Below are positions 13,534-23,194 of a DNA stretch of 64,000 nucleotides, in pieces. The notes beneath the pieces are model-generated. The model did no database searches, was not told the origin of the DNA, and saw only the letters and a program-made list of their open reading frames with translations. The number at the start of each line of letters is the position of its first letter. Position 1 is the first letter of the stretch. A program made the translations under genes and the position numbers. The DNA is from Aplectana chamaeleonis. Lineage: Eukaryota > Nematoda > Chromadorea > Rhabditida > Cosmocercidae. The DNA is taken from assembly GCA_029168955.1 (NCBI GenBank), contig JAPDOI010000291.1:62001-126000 (forward strand). Direction: 5' to 3'.

Positions 13534-14027
13534 GCTATCAAAGTGACGCCTAGAACGTGCATGGAGCTGAGGGACCACCACGAGTTACTTTGTGAAGAAG
13601 GGCGGGGCTTCGGGTTTACCGTAAGGTTCGCGTTATTGGAAATAGAAAGTAGCCGTGGTCTGACCTGTTTTAACGAAAGCGAACGCGAAACCAGCAAATC
13701 CTCATCATGTATAATAATGGGCGTGGTGATGTGTCTGACCACTAAAGCTGCTGCATATGGAGTTTTTTTAGCTTTCCATTGAAGTAGGTCTTATTAGGGA
13801 GTATTGGGTGGAGTATCCTAGACTTTATAAATCTACCTGCATGTCACATAGCTGTGCACAGTCCTATCTCCATTCTCGCAGAGTATGTTTCGCCATAATG
13901 TGTGTCTGCGAAACTATCTGTACGTATGCACGCATGCACGGGTGAATAAATGACACTCAGATTCCAGAATTTTTGTCATAAAGTAGAGAACGATAATGTT
14001 ATGCCAATTTTGAGAACGTCGTAGAAA
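13534..14027. other. No gene recognised
   Basis: This is non-repetitive-looking sequence between two tandem arrays. Short ORFs occur on both strands, but none has a recognisable domain or splice context. I see no RNA gene. Confidence 0.5.
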
Positions 14028-14435
14028 ACGAGTAGAAGTTCAGACGGAGCACGCACAGTGCCGTGGAAAGGCAGTAAGTGGTCTACGAACAGCGCGCACA
14101 GTGTCATGGAAGGTGAATAGGGGTTCACAAAGTGCGTGCAGTGTCGTTGGTAGGGAGAAGGGTACAGGAGGAGCACGTTTAGCGTCGTGGAAGTAAATAG
14201 GGGTCTAGGAGGTGCGCGATGTGCCGCTGGAGGGAGTATGGTTACGAGGTTCAAGAGGAGCACGCACACGGTCGATGAAGGTCACTGGGATTAGAAGGGG
14301 TGTGCGCACACCATTAAGGAAGGTGTTTAGGAGGAGCGCCCAAAAAGTCGGTGAAAGTAATTGGGGTTCAAAAGGGGTGTGCACAAACCAGTAGGAAAGG
14401 TGTGTATGGGTTTAGGAGGAGCCCGCACAACGTTC
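14028..14435 (+). repeat. Degenerate tandem array, about 40-43-bp unit
   Basis: About ten imperfect units are visible. Each has the form GCACGCACAGTG.CGTGGAAGG followed by a TAGGGGTT.A.GAGGAGC segment; recognisable starts lie near 14048, 14090, 14132, 14174, 14212 and 14258. Units differ by many substitutions and small indels, which suggests an old array. No coding sequence is evident. Confidence 0.7.
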
Positions 14436-14888
14436 GGAAGAGCGAGATTGTGGGTATAATATCAAAACGTTTTCGTGTGGTAGCTTGAGGAATCTGATGA
14501 CTATCTTGAAACTACCTGCATCGGAGGAAATGCTTTCACAGAAATCGAGCAGATAAGTTGCGAAATTTGTAGCAGAGGGTAAATAAGGAGAGGGGAGTGC
14601 ATTTTGAGCATCAACTACCATTTTTGACTCTTCATATGAATGAGAAAGGCAGCCGATTGGCGACTTTGAGGCAAACAGATCAGACTTTTCATTTACACTA
14701 GATTTCTTTACACAATCCTGAAAGATTTTGTCAGAAAGCAGGCAAACTCCGAGGCACTACTTAAAAACTTTACATTTTGACAAAACACCAGTTGCGGCGG
14801 TACTTATTTTCTCTGAACCAACGTGGAAAAAAGAGGATTTTGAGCGAGGACATATGAAGCGATCGCCGCGATCGGTCGCGTCGCCGTG
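14436..14888. other. No gene recognised
   Basis: This spacer lies between a tandem array and a dispersed repeat. It holds only short, unsupported ORFs. I see no splice-site pair, RNA gene or repeat that I can support. Confidence 0.4.
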
Positions 14889-15062
14889 CACTGCACGGCG
14901 ACGCGATCTGGCCATCTCAGTCGCCCAATCGCGCGATTGGGCGACTTTCCCCGCGATTTTGTCTGAAAGGCCGGCGACCTGATCGCGAGACGCGACCAGA
15001 TCAATACACAGTGTTTTCATTCGGTCGCGTGGCGGAGCGATCGAACTCTGAAAGAGGCCTTA
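14889..15062 (+). repeat. Dispersed GC-rich repeat, copy 1
   Basis: This is about 174 bp beginning near GCACGGCGACGCGATCTGGC and ending in TCTGAAAGAGGCCTTA. It matches 15491-15664 in direct orientation at roughly 90 per cent identity by eye. Internally it contains the inverted repeat CCCAATCGCGCGATTGGG and partly complementary GACGCGATCTGG and CGCGACCAGATC segments, so it can form a hairpin. The preceding bases (14858-14888) add further GCGATCG and CGATCGG palindromes that copy 2 lacks. It is probably a small non-autonomous element. Confidence 0.75.
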
Positions 15063-15490
15063 AGTACACATCCTAATCGACGCATAACCAGCACAGATAT
15101 GTATACAGCAGTAAGTAAGTAGCGTAGATATGTATACAGCAAATAAACGCATCTAACTGCAGTTATGCTCACTTGTTGTATTAATCTAAGTAAGAAAATA
15201 TTTGTGAGCAATTATTTATGAGAGTTTACTGTCCGTGGGTGGTGTTGAATGTCTTCGATGAGGATTTTTTTTGTTTTTCTTTATATGAAAGCTTCATAGT
15301 TTGTGTCGTGCGTTCTGTGTTAATAGTTGGCAATTGTATATGTTAGGCAGTTTGCAAGCCGAGAAGATTGAAAAAAGGACACAGTGAATAAAAAAGTCAC
15401 CCTCAAAACGGGTCCAACACCGCTCATGGACGCCTAACTATTATAAATAATTATTAAAGTTTTTTCAGAAGAAACACTATTTCAGAAATG
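15063..15490. other. AT-rich spacer, no gene recognised
   Basis: It contains a short local duplication (TATGTATACAGCA at about 15101 and 15131) and otherwise no recognisable feature. Confidence 0.4.
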
Positions 15491-15664
15491 CAGTGCACGG
15501 CGACGCGATCTGGCAATGCCAGTCGCCCAATCGCGCGATTGGGCGACTTTGCCTGCGATCTTGTCTGAAAGGCCTGCGACCTGATCGTGCGACGCGACCA
15601 GATCGATACGCAGGGTTTTCATTCGGTCGCGTCGCACAGCGATCGAACTCTGAAAGAGGCCTTA
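15491..15664 (+). repeat. Dispersed GC-rich repeat, copy 2
   Basis: This is a direct-orientation relative of 14889-15062, sharing the CCCAATCGCGCGATTGGG palindrome and the TCTGAAAGAGGCCTTA end. It stops 44 bp before the split MITE and the BEL element. Confidence 0.75.
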
Positions 15665-15708
15665 CAGTAAGGCCTCCGAGGATGCTACAGCCTCCTCGTG
15701 TGATCTTA

Positions 15709-15722
15709 AAGGCAATGGTCGC
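15709..15722 (+). mobile_element. Left fragment of a MITE split by the BEL element
   Basis: AAGGCAATGGTCGC after a TA dinucleotide is the left terminal inverted repeat of the same MITE family as 28606-29205, whose end reads AAGGCAGTGGTCGCGAT. The rest of this copy continues at 27082-27683, on the far side of the BEL retrotransposon, and ends in GCGACCACTGCCTT followed by TA. The last five bases, GTCGC (15718-15722), are the left target-site duplication of the BEL insertion. Confidence 0.85.
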
Positions 15723-16622
15723 TGTCGCGACGGTTGCCGTCCTCCACTCCGTGTCTGCTTTATCCATCCTGCAGCATCGGTCGTCACGGAGGGGGTCGGC
15801 CGCTAGTCCGACACAACTGAACCAGAGGACTTACGCGGCACCCCTTGCTTAAGCCTGCCACGCGGATGAATATGTAGTATTTTACATTGTCTCACATGGG
15901 ATAGGCCCTACAGCCTCTGACCACGCCTACAACGATACGACGCCACACTAGCACACAGAACGACAGTTTCACCATCGTATATCAGATCACACTTCCCGCT
16001 ATACTCGCGGTTATGATGCAATAGTCAATAAATACAGTGTTTACGCAATACCATACTTTCATACAGAACAAGACACTCTTTGCTGGAACTTCTTTACGTG
16101 ACCTGAAATAAACATTATACACGCAGTCGACCCCACTACTCCCGTGGGACGCAGACCTCGCCCAGTTAGCTACGAGGTGGGTGTGGAGCCAACAACGACC
16201 CCCGTTCATAGCGAGGCATGCGAGCCGACGTGTGTCAGGCGCTCGCAGAGGCCAAGCCAGAGGAAACGGGGTTTACCTGAGATGTTTGGAGTTGTAGTCG
16301 TCGGCAGGAGTCGTTGTCGTTCACGCAGCTGGAGCTCTTCTTCTTGCGACCTCGCACGTCCACTCGACCATCAGGCGTTGACAGGAGTTGGAGTTGCAGG
16401 CAGGTCGCCGCTGCATTGGAGAACCATCGGGCAGGAGAAGTCGAGAGCAGCCGCCGCACACCGTCGTCGCACGCACACCAGAATGAGGATGCCCGGCGCA
16501 ATCAATAGGCGGGGCGCCGAGTTGTTTACGATTATCGGCATACGGTAGGAGTCGTGGCGGGACCAGGCGTGGAGACGCCAGGCGCGGCCTTTAAGGAATT
16601 AAGTCGTACGGAAGTCACGACA
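15723..16622 (-). repeat. 3' LTR of the BEL/Pao element
   Basis: This 900-bp LTR has short inverted ends (TGTCGYGA). It is near identical to 26182-27081. Differences seen include C/T near 15930, A/G near 15840, G/A near 16230, C/G near 16322, two changes near 16403-16410, A/G near 16503 and A/T near 16599. No convincing purine-rich tract precedes it on the minus strand; the adjacent sequence there reads CGTGGCCCCCAG. Confidence 0.95.
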
Positions 16623-17657
16623 CTGGGGGCCACGCGAAGATGACGTCTGGCATACGCGTTGGTGCCGAAGCTAGCTCCCTCACTTAGTACACCACATGAC
16701 CTACCTACCCTACAGGGAGCTACGGGGCCCTACTAATAATCGACTCGAACCGCTTGGCTTGTCCATGGGGAGGTGCAGGCGAAGGTCTGCTGGTCGCTCT
16801 AGCGACGGCAGGTCTATATCTCCTCTACAAGTACCTACTTCAATGTGCGGGAGATAACGCACCTACAAAACAACAAATACATATACATACAAAATATAAT
16901 ATACATATATACATGAACGCAGTTGAGTTTCTTCTGGAGACGCAGTTGACACGAGTTGACGTTGACGAGATAGTGGACGAGGCGGCAGACGAGATAACGG
17001 CAACGAGTTGGATGGCATCACGGCTTGACGGAACGGCACGATTGTTTGGCTTGACGAGTGAGGCATACATGCAGCTTGATCGTACATTGGTGGAGTCGAC
17101 ATTGCCCATAGATTGCCCATAAACAGATCGAGACACACCATAGCATTGTTGCCCATCACCAGATCGAGTCATAACGCGGCGACGCCTGTAAATACACGAG
17201 AACACGCGGGGGATTACTCGAGTGTGTTTTTACACTCAATTTTCACGCGGTCAAATTTGAGTGAGCCTTCTCCCTCACTGTGTGTTACAAGAGAACCCAG
17301 GGTCCCTGGAGGGAAGATAACCCGGGGCCTGTAAAAGGATGTTCTACGACCACCCAACCGCCCCCGGCGGTGATTGACCCGGATACCAGACAGCAGCCTG
17401 GTGAGGTTATCAACATTGCGACCGTCACGACGGATCCTGGCTGCCACGTCCATGATCTGCTCTTCGTCATCGGATAATCGTGGACCAAGTGGCTCTTCGT
17501 CTGAGAGGCTCTTGCTCACCAAAGAATCTGTAATTAGACTCAGGTGAGTAACGGAAACGGGGAGGACTCTAAGCCTCACCCCAAAACGCGGTTAAAATAT
17601 TATTCAAAACGATTAACTATTCTACACGTATATAAACGCGGATAAAATGAGTTCAAC
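16623..17657 (-). other. BEL 3' region with possible small coding exon
   Basis: This is the stretch between the third ORF and the 3' LTR. On the minus strand a GTAAGT donor overlaps the stop of the third ORF (intron would begin at 17661), and an acceptor TAATTACAG ends at 17528. From 17527 one frame stays open to 17214 and would encode about 100 residues. It is acidic at first (SLSDEEPLG, SDDEEQIMD) and then basic, but has no in-frame ATG. The frame reached by joining the donor and acceptor exactly is a different one that stops soon, so the exon is uncertain. The lower part (16840-17200) has no supported gene. Confidence 0.35.
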
Positions 17658-18467
17658 TTACTGTTCCCATCGATTTCTGCCGTAACGATAGGTTACGTTC
17701 TCCGTATCATCTCGTCCTTCACGAACAGCCTGAGCCTTCCTCATACCCTTCTGCAGCAAAGAGACAAGCAAGTCCCTTGGGAGGTCCGCGGTAGCTTGCC
17801 AAGACTTGTGACAAAAGGCTGTATGATGTTGCGTGGAGTTGCAAGCCCTGCAAGTCCTAAGCGCAAGGAGACACTCTGCTTCAGAGTGTTGATGACCGCA
17901 CTTAAAACAGCGCCCATTCCTAGCATGAATGCGGATCCTGTCCGAAATAATCGGAAATTCACCACATTGCGAGGAATAGTGTTTTTGGCCGCAAAAGAAG
18001 CATTTGGTGACCGAGTGGTTTGGGTCTTGAGTGCGCGGTGGAGGGTTAACCTTGCGCTGTACGCCGAGGTCGCGAGCCGAGTTGTTGGAAATAGGTCGAA
18101 TTGACCTAGCCTGGGGGCCGGCGGAAATGGGGCCACCCGAGGGGGATACGCGACGAGATGGAAAGGAGCGGCGCGGTGGCGAAGAGTTGCGCGCAGTTTG
18201 CAAACCAGATATGGGACCCGATGAGTTGGTAGGAACCCTAGAGCGCTGAAAGGGGGAAGCGGCAACACGCGGAGCAAATGCTGAGCGGTAGCCTGATGAA
18301 GAGGGATGAGGAGATATTTGGCCGAGATTGCGGCGAGGCAAACGCTGCTTGGGTTTAGGCGCAGAGGCGCGGATGTTGGGGGACCCAAGGACAGCTAAGG
18401 GGGGAGTGTGACCCTCCTTAAAATGCGTAGCCGGCGATATGGAAGGCGACGAACGAGATTGCTGCAT
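17658..18467 (-). CDS. Third ORF of the BEL element: R/S/P-rich protein with triple zinc knuckle
   Basis: This 269-codon ORF starts at an ATG and lies downstream of pol, in the position where some retroelements carry env. Residues 1-150 are rich in Arg, Ser and Pro with no recognisable fold. Three CCHC knuckles follow: C156-C159-H163-C168, C187-C190-H194-C199 and C206-C209-H214-C219. The spacing between knuckles 1 and 2 (18 residues) equals that in the Gag of the same element. There is no signal peptide or membrane segment, so it is not an envelope protein. A role in nucleic-acid binding is inferred from the knuckles. An upstream acceptor (TTGCAG, exon from 18496) suggests expression from a spliced mRNA. 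Confidence 0.8.
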   Translation of the reverse strand: MQQSRSSPSISPATHFKEGHTPPLAVLGSPNIRASAPKPKQRLPRRNLGQISPHPSSSGYRSAFAPRVAASPFQRSRVPTNSSGPISGLQTARNSSPPRRSFPSRRVSPSGGPISAGPQARSIRPISNNSARDLGVQRKVNPPPRTQDPNHSVTKCFFCGQKHYSSQCGEFPIISDRIRIHARNGRCFKCGHQHSEAECLLALRTCRACNSTQHHTAFCHKSWQATADLPRDLLVSLLQKGMRKAQAVREGRDDTENVTYRYGRNRWEQ

Positions 18468-18495
18468 GGCGATAGCAAAGCTGGTTGAGCTTTTA

Positions 18496-19627
18496 CCTGC
18501 AATTACCCAAAAAGTTGAAAGCTAATTGACCGGCAAGCAAGCAATGCGACACCAAGTTAGTGATGAGGAGAACAAGCCCAAATACAAATGGGTTTATAGT
18601 AAGTTGAGTTAATTTGAAAAACGCGGTTTTGGTTTTGTTGAAAAAACGGTTGAAATTGCTATATTTACGATAGCGAACAAACGAAAACGCGTTATGAATA
18701 CACGAACGCGTTATAAATGCATGAACGCGGTAATAGATCAAAAACATTCCCAAATGGGGAAGGTCAAAAGAGGGCACATACTAATGTGCGAAACTAAACT
18801 ATTGATTCTTAAATATTGATTGAAAACTAGGAAAGTCTGTATACTAATAGTAAGAGAGGTACTAATAATTTGACTAAATAGGATTAATCTAAAAAAAGGA
18901 AAGAATTTTTGAGTGTTGTCCCAACTTCTCAAAGCTACTGGAACGCGATGAGGCAATGAGACAACCCAGACAAAGTAAAGGGTACTGGCCAGGTTGCGTG
19001 GTGTTTGTAGCACGCGGTGTGAGCAGTGGACAAATATTTGTGAAGAGACTATAACAAAGGGGGAAACTATAGTATGAAGCGTACGTGGGAGTTTATTGGG
19101 CTCTAAGAGCAGCAGGATGGTACAGACTAACTGAGTGGGACCACACGTACGCAGTGAGAGGTGGAGGGGTCGTATAAAATAGGTGGTCCACTGCTCTGAT
19201 GAATGACCGCTGCGAACGGGGTTAAAAGATGACAAATATGAAAAAATCATACGAGGAAAAAACTCTAGCGCTGCGTACTAACGCCGCGCTGTCATCAAAT
19301 AACCTCATAACAAACAATTAGGGTACCTGACCAGTTATGACATTGCGATGTTGATGCAGAGGAATAATGAAGTCATGACGACGTGACGAGCCAAATATGA
19401 GATGAGACGCTGCCGAGTGCAGACGCGATGAGTCATCACTGGCTGCTTGAAGTTGGCTGCGTACGTCGCTCGTTTGAATTGTGCGGCAGACACGCTGCGC
19501 GTCGAGACGCGTCGCGTATTGCCGCTATAGCACATTTACTGACGATGTTAGTGTCAGAACGGGGAAATCGTCATAGTAGATGCCTAAACGATAGTAAAAC
19601 GACAAAATAAGAGTATTACAAGCACAA
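18496..19627 (-). other. Region between pol and the third ORF, probably intronic
   Basis: This AT-rich stretch ends on the minus strand with a good splice acceptor (TAATTGCAG, then exon from 18496), 29 bases before the ATG of the third ORF. A 170-codon hydrophobic ORF at 18738-19250 starts with ATG but has no recognisable domain or cysteine pattern, so I treat it as chance. The simplest reading is the downstream part of an intron that removes gag-pol to make the third-ORF mRNA. Confidence 0.45.
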
Positions 19628-22600
19628 TTAGTGATAAGTAATAAACTTATGCGCAGTTTTAGCTGCACGTCTCGGCTGAACACGCGGATTGACTGCTGGA
19701 GGTGTTGTGGCAGTCGAACTTTCCGGTGTTGGTAGATTCCTGATGACATCTGCGAAGGCTGCACGAACTTCCAGCGGGTAGAGATGAGATAACGACCTAG
19801 CTAAAGTCTTACCGTTGGCCATACGGACGTCGGCTGTGCGAGCACAATTGTCCTTGCCGTAGTGAATTTTAACGATAACACCATAGGGACATTGGCCACG
19901 GGATAGCTTCTCGTCATAGACGAGTACTACATCACCTACCTCTGAAGTACTTTTCGAGTACTTCGCTTGCCGAATTCGAACCTGGTGTCTGTCCCGTAAC
20001 GCGGCCAGGTAGTCGGAGTGCCACAGATCCCAAAATGCATTGAGAACGCGGATTGTCTCTTTGTACCATCTCGTTAAGCGATGAGACGCGTCGTCCAAAT
20101 CGTCCAACGTTGGCTCAAACGGCGGTAGTTGAATCTCCACTTCCGGAGAAATGAAGTCTATCGGCCGGAGTACGTGGGCAAACGGAGTACCTTGCCTGAA
20201 AGGAATTATAGGACGCGAATTCATGATCGCTTCGATCTCTGAAATCGCTATTTCAAGATGGCTAAGCGGCAGAATCGCGCGGCCTACAGATTTTTTGAAG
20301 GCACTTTTAAATAGCGCGACCATACGTTCATAAAAACCACCTTTCCATGGGGACAGAGGTGTAATGAACTTCCAGGTTATTCGATGATCCACGCAGAAAT
20401 CCCAAATTGGTTGCCAGTTCTTCTTGGCGTAGATAACCTTCGTGATCGCGTCTTCTCCAGCATGAAATGTCGTGGAGTTATCGCTATAAACAATCTTCGG
20501 AGTACCACGTCGAGCTAGAAAGCGTCGGAAAGCTAAAATAACCTCTTGAGCGGTATTATCGAGTACAAGTTCCAGGTGCACAGCACGCGTGGACATACAA
20601 GTGAAAAGACATACCCACACCTTCCTCGTCTGCTGCAGAGGTTCTCTGCAGACAAGCGGACCAAGGTAGTCAACGCCGACGTTTTGGAAAGGTTTGGAAC
20701 GCGTAACGCGTTCTCGCGGTAGAGGAGGCATCTCCGGATACCGGTAGGCATATCCATTAAATCTCTTGCAGGTAACACATGTTTGCATGACCTTAGGAAC
20801 AGTAGTACGAGAGGATGGAAGGAAGAATTGCTTACGCAAGTTCACCATGGTGCTGTGAGCACCTGAGTGACGCGATTTCACGTGGTAATACATGATCACG
20901 AGATGCGTAAGTTGATGAGATGGTACAAACAGCATGGGAGCGGTCTCGAACGGTCCGACACGAGCAGGACACCGAATAACGCCGTCGATTGCTCGACTGG
21001 CATTGAAACGGTAAAGGTATAGCCGCTCCGACTGAGGTTCACTCTCGCGATAATGCGCGAGAACGAGCATTTTCTTAGCGGTGTGGACGTCTGAAACCTC
21101 AATTTGCCCATACGGGGTAATAGAAGCGACAAGCGGCAATTTTCGAACCAGCTTTACGCGCAAATTGAGCGAAACGCGGTCGAAAATTCTGCGCCTGATA
21201 AAACGAAGTATATAGATGGTAATATACACAAGCTTCATATACCGGTTGGTAACCAAAAATGGCAAAACTGATCGGAACTTACCCTCCGCGATGACATTCA
21301 CCTCAGAATACTCCTTTTGGACATCTTCACCACTAGTAGGCGGAATAGTGAAGTCCAAATCGTCGTCCGGCCATTCCTCTAACGGGGTAAGCAGAAAGGG
21401 AGGGCCAGTCCACCACATGTGATTTTGGGCATCCCTTGACGCGAGACCGCGAGTAGCGCAGTCTGCGGGGTTGTTGTTGGATGCCACATAGTGGAATTTC
21501 ACCGTGATGGTCCGGCTTTCAAACTCCGCAACGGCGTCTCGTATAGACTTGACCCTGTTTCCAACGAAGGTCTTGAATGGCTTGGTGGAGTAGATCCAGT
21601 GCAGGACGATCTGAGAGTCTGAGAAGAAATGGATTACGCTGATAGGCAGCTCGAGATGTTTTACCAAATACTTGGCCAAATTGACGCTGATTAGAGCTGC
21701 GAGAAGCTCTGCTCGTGGAATGGTCATCGGCTTGATGTCGTTGAGCCGCGATTTTGCCATAACCAGACGGGATGTTGTTGAATCCGATGAACGGCAGACC
21801 AAATAGGCACAGCAGGCATAGAGACGCTGGGAGGCGTCTCCAAACACGCAAAGCTCTAAAGAACGCGGCAAATTAGACGTAGGTAAAACTAACCGTGGTA
21901 TTGGTGGCAGGCGATGTTGAAGATCCTGTAAAAGAGTCTTCCATCGCTGAAGATCCGCTTGGTCCAGCGGGGTATCCCAACCCAACTGTTTGATCCATAG
22001 ATCTTGTAGAAACACCTTGAATGGCGCTAAAAACGGTGTAAGCAAACCAAGTGGGTCATATGTAGACGCGAGCGCACGCAGAGCGGTACGCTTGGTACTT
22101 ACCTCCATTTTCGTAGTCCTGATATCAATAGACAAGGCATCTCTTCTACACATCCATGGTATACCTAGCAAACTTACCTTCGTTCTATCAGCGACTCGGT
22201 CTTGTATGGGTATCGAAGAATTGACAGCTTCTGAATTGCACAAGAACTCGCGAAGGTTCATGTGCATGCTGTCGAAAACGGCTTTGGCAAGCTGATATTT
22301 TTGCTTAGCCTCTTCTTGTGAAGCAGCTCCGAGGATGACGTTGTCGACGTAAGTGTTCTTCTCGATTTCGTCATTCAACGGGGTCGCGGAAAGTCGTAGG
22401 TAGAATTGAATTGACGCAGCAAGTAGGAACGGCGATGCGTTGACACCAAACGGAATGCGAGTATAACGCAAAAAACGTAAGTTGTGAGGTGATGGAGGTT
22501 TTGAAGGGTCTTTTAGCCATAGAAACCTTGTCGCATCCCGTTGTGAATGCTGAAGATGGATTTGATGGAAAGCTTTCTCCACGTCCGCGATTAGCAGATA

Positions 22601-23194
22601 ACGATGTAGTCGAGCACGCAGCGAAATTCTCGTAAGTTCCGGAAGGAGTGTAGGTCCTTGGTGCAAGCAGTCGTTGAGACTGTGCGTACCGGTGCATTTC
22701 GATGAAGCATCGAAAACAACGCGGAGCTTCGTAGTCGACGGAGATTCCTTGTAAACCGCCTGGTGCGGGATGTGATAGACGCGGGAATTGTCGAAGACGT
22801 TTTCTTGAACTTCCTCAACGATTCCGGCGGTGATGTGATCCTCGATCGTCTGCGCATATCGGCTCCAAGCTTCGGGCTTCTTGCTGAGGCTCTGAAATTG
22901 CGCCAAAAGGCGACTATATGCTACCTGTTTGTTATCCGCCAGATCTGGAAACCGTGTTTTCCACGGGAATTGAACATACAAAACATTGTTATCAAAATAG
23001 GAAGTATTATAAAACTTTTGAAGGATTTCTTTGTCCAACTTACAGTCCGCCTTGGGGTCGTGATCGTCAAAAATTCCTATTGAGTCGAGCGACCAAAGGC
23101 GCTGGACTGCTGCGTCGTCGTCAAGATCGGGGTCTCGGACGGGGTGGATAACGGGGGCTTCCAGGCTTGCTGGAGGCGCTGCCGAAAATCCTGG
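19628..23194 (-). CDS. BEL/Pao Pol: reverse transcriptase, RNase H, integrase
   Basis: This intact frame is open for 1188 codons. The first upstream-complete residues read LWSLDSIGI, a BEL hallmark, so Pol probably begins by frameshift or processing rather than at its own start codon. Counting from the TTG codon at 23038: RT catalytic Asp152 (LIADVEKAF) and YVDN 230-233; RNase H Asp401, Glu444, Asp474 and Asp526; integrase zinc motif His719, His724, Cys754, Cys757; integrase catalytic Asp790, Asp853, Glu904. A C-terminal DUF5641-like domain follows (about 1030-1095). RT copies the RNA, RNase H removes it and integrase inserts the DNA. It overlaps gag-protease by 118 bp in the -1 frame. No internal stops are seen, consistent with recent activity. 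Confidence 0.95.
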   Translation of the reverse strand, partial: PGFSAAPPASLEAPVIHPVRDPDLDDDAAVQRLWSLDSIGIFDDHDPKADCKLDKEILQKFYNTSYFDNNVLYVQFPWKTRFPDLADNKQVAYSRLLAQFQSLSKKPEAWSRYAQTIEDHITAGIVEEVQENVFDNSRVYHIPHQAVYKESPSTTKLRVVFDASSKCTGTHSLNDCLHQGPTLLPELTRISLRARLHRYLLIADVEKAFHQIHLQHSQRDATRFLWLKDPSKPPSPHNLRFLRYTRIPFGVNASPFLLAASIQFYLRLSATPLNDEIEKNTYVDNVILGAASQEEAKQKYQLAKAVFDSMHMNLREFLCNSEAVNSSIPIQDRVADRTKVSLLGIPWMCRRDALSIDIRTTKMEVSTKRTALRALASTYDPLGLLTPFLAPFKVFLQDLWIKQLGWDTPLDQADLQRWKTLLQDLQHRLPPIPRLVLPTSNLPRSLELCVFGDASQRLYACCAYLVCRSSDSTTSRLVMAKSRLNDIKPMTIPRAELLAALISVNLAKYLVKHLELPISVIHFFSDSQIVLHWIYSTKPFKTFVGNRVKSIRDAVAEFESRTITVKFHYVASNNNPADCATRGLASRDAQNHMWWTGPPFLLTPLEEWPDDDLDFTIPPTSGEDVQKEYSEVNVIAEGKFRSVLPFLVTNRYMKLVYITIYILRFIRRRIFDRVSLNLRVKLVRKLPLVASITPYGQIEVSDVHTAKKMLVLAHYRESEPQSERLYLYRFNASRAIDGVIRCPARVGPFETAPMLFVPSHQLTHLVIMYYHVKSRHSGAHSTMVNLRKQFFLPSSRTTVPKVMQTCVTCKRFNGYAYRYPEMPPLPRERVTRSKPFQNVGVDYLGPLVCREPLQQTRKVWVCLFTCMSTRAVHLELVLDNTAQEVILAFRRFLARRGTPKIVYSDNSTTFHAGEDAITKVIYAKKNWQPIWDFCVDHRITWKFITPLSPWKGGFYERMVALFKSAFKKSVGRAILPLSHLEIAISEIEAIMNSRPIIPFRQGTPFAHVLRPIDFISPEVEIQLPPFEPTLDDLDDASHRLTRWYKETIRVLNAFWDLWHSDYLAALRDRHQVRIRQAKYSKSTSEVGDVVLVYDEKLSRGQCPYGVIVKIHYGKDNCARTADVRMANGKTLARSLSHLYPLEVRAAFADVIRNLPTPESSTATTPPAVNPRVQPRRAAKTAHKFITYH

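Noticed and set aside
18500..18520. Plus-strand CAATTACCCAA resembling part of nematode spliced leader SL1
   Set aside because: Only about ten bases match, the usual 22-base leader and its donor site are absent, and it lies inside the BEL element on the opposite strand.
18738..19250. 170-codon hydrophobic ORF between pol and the third ORF of BEL, possible env
   Set aside because: It has no cysteine pattern, no clear signal peptide or fusion and membrane layout, and the third-ORF acceptor lies downstream. It is better explained as intronic sequence.
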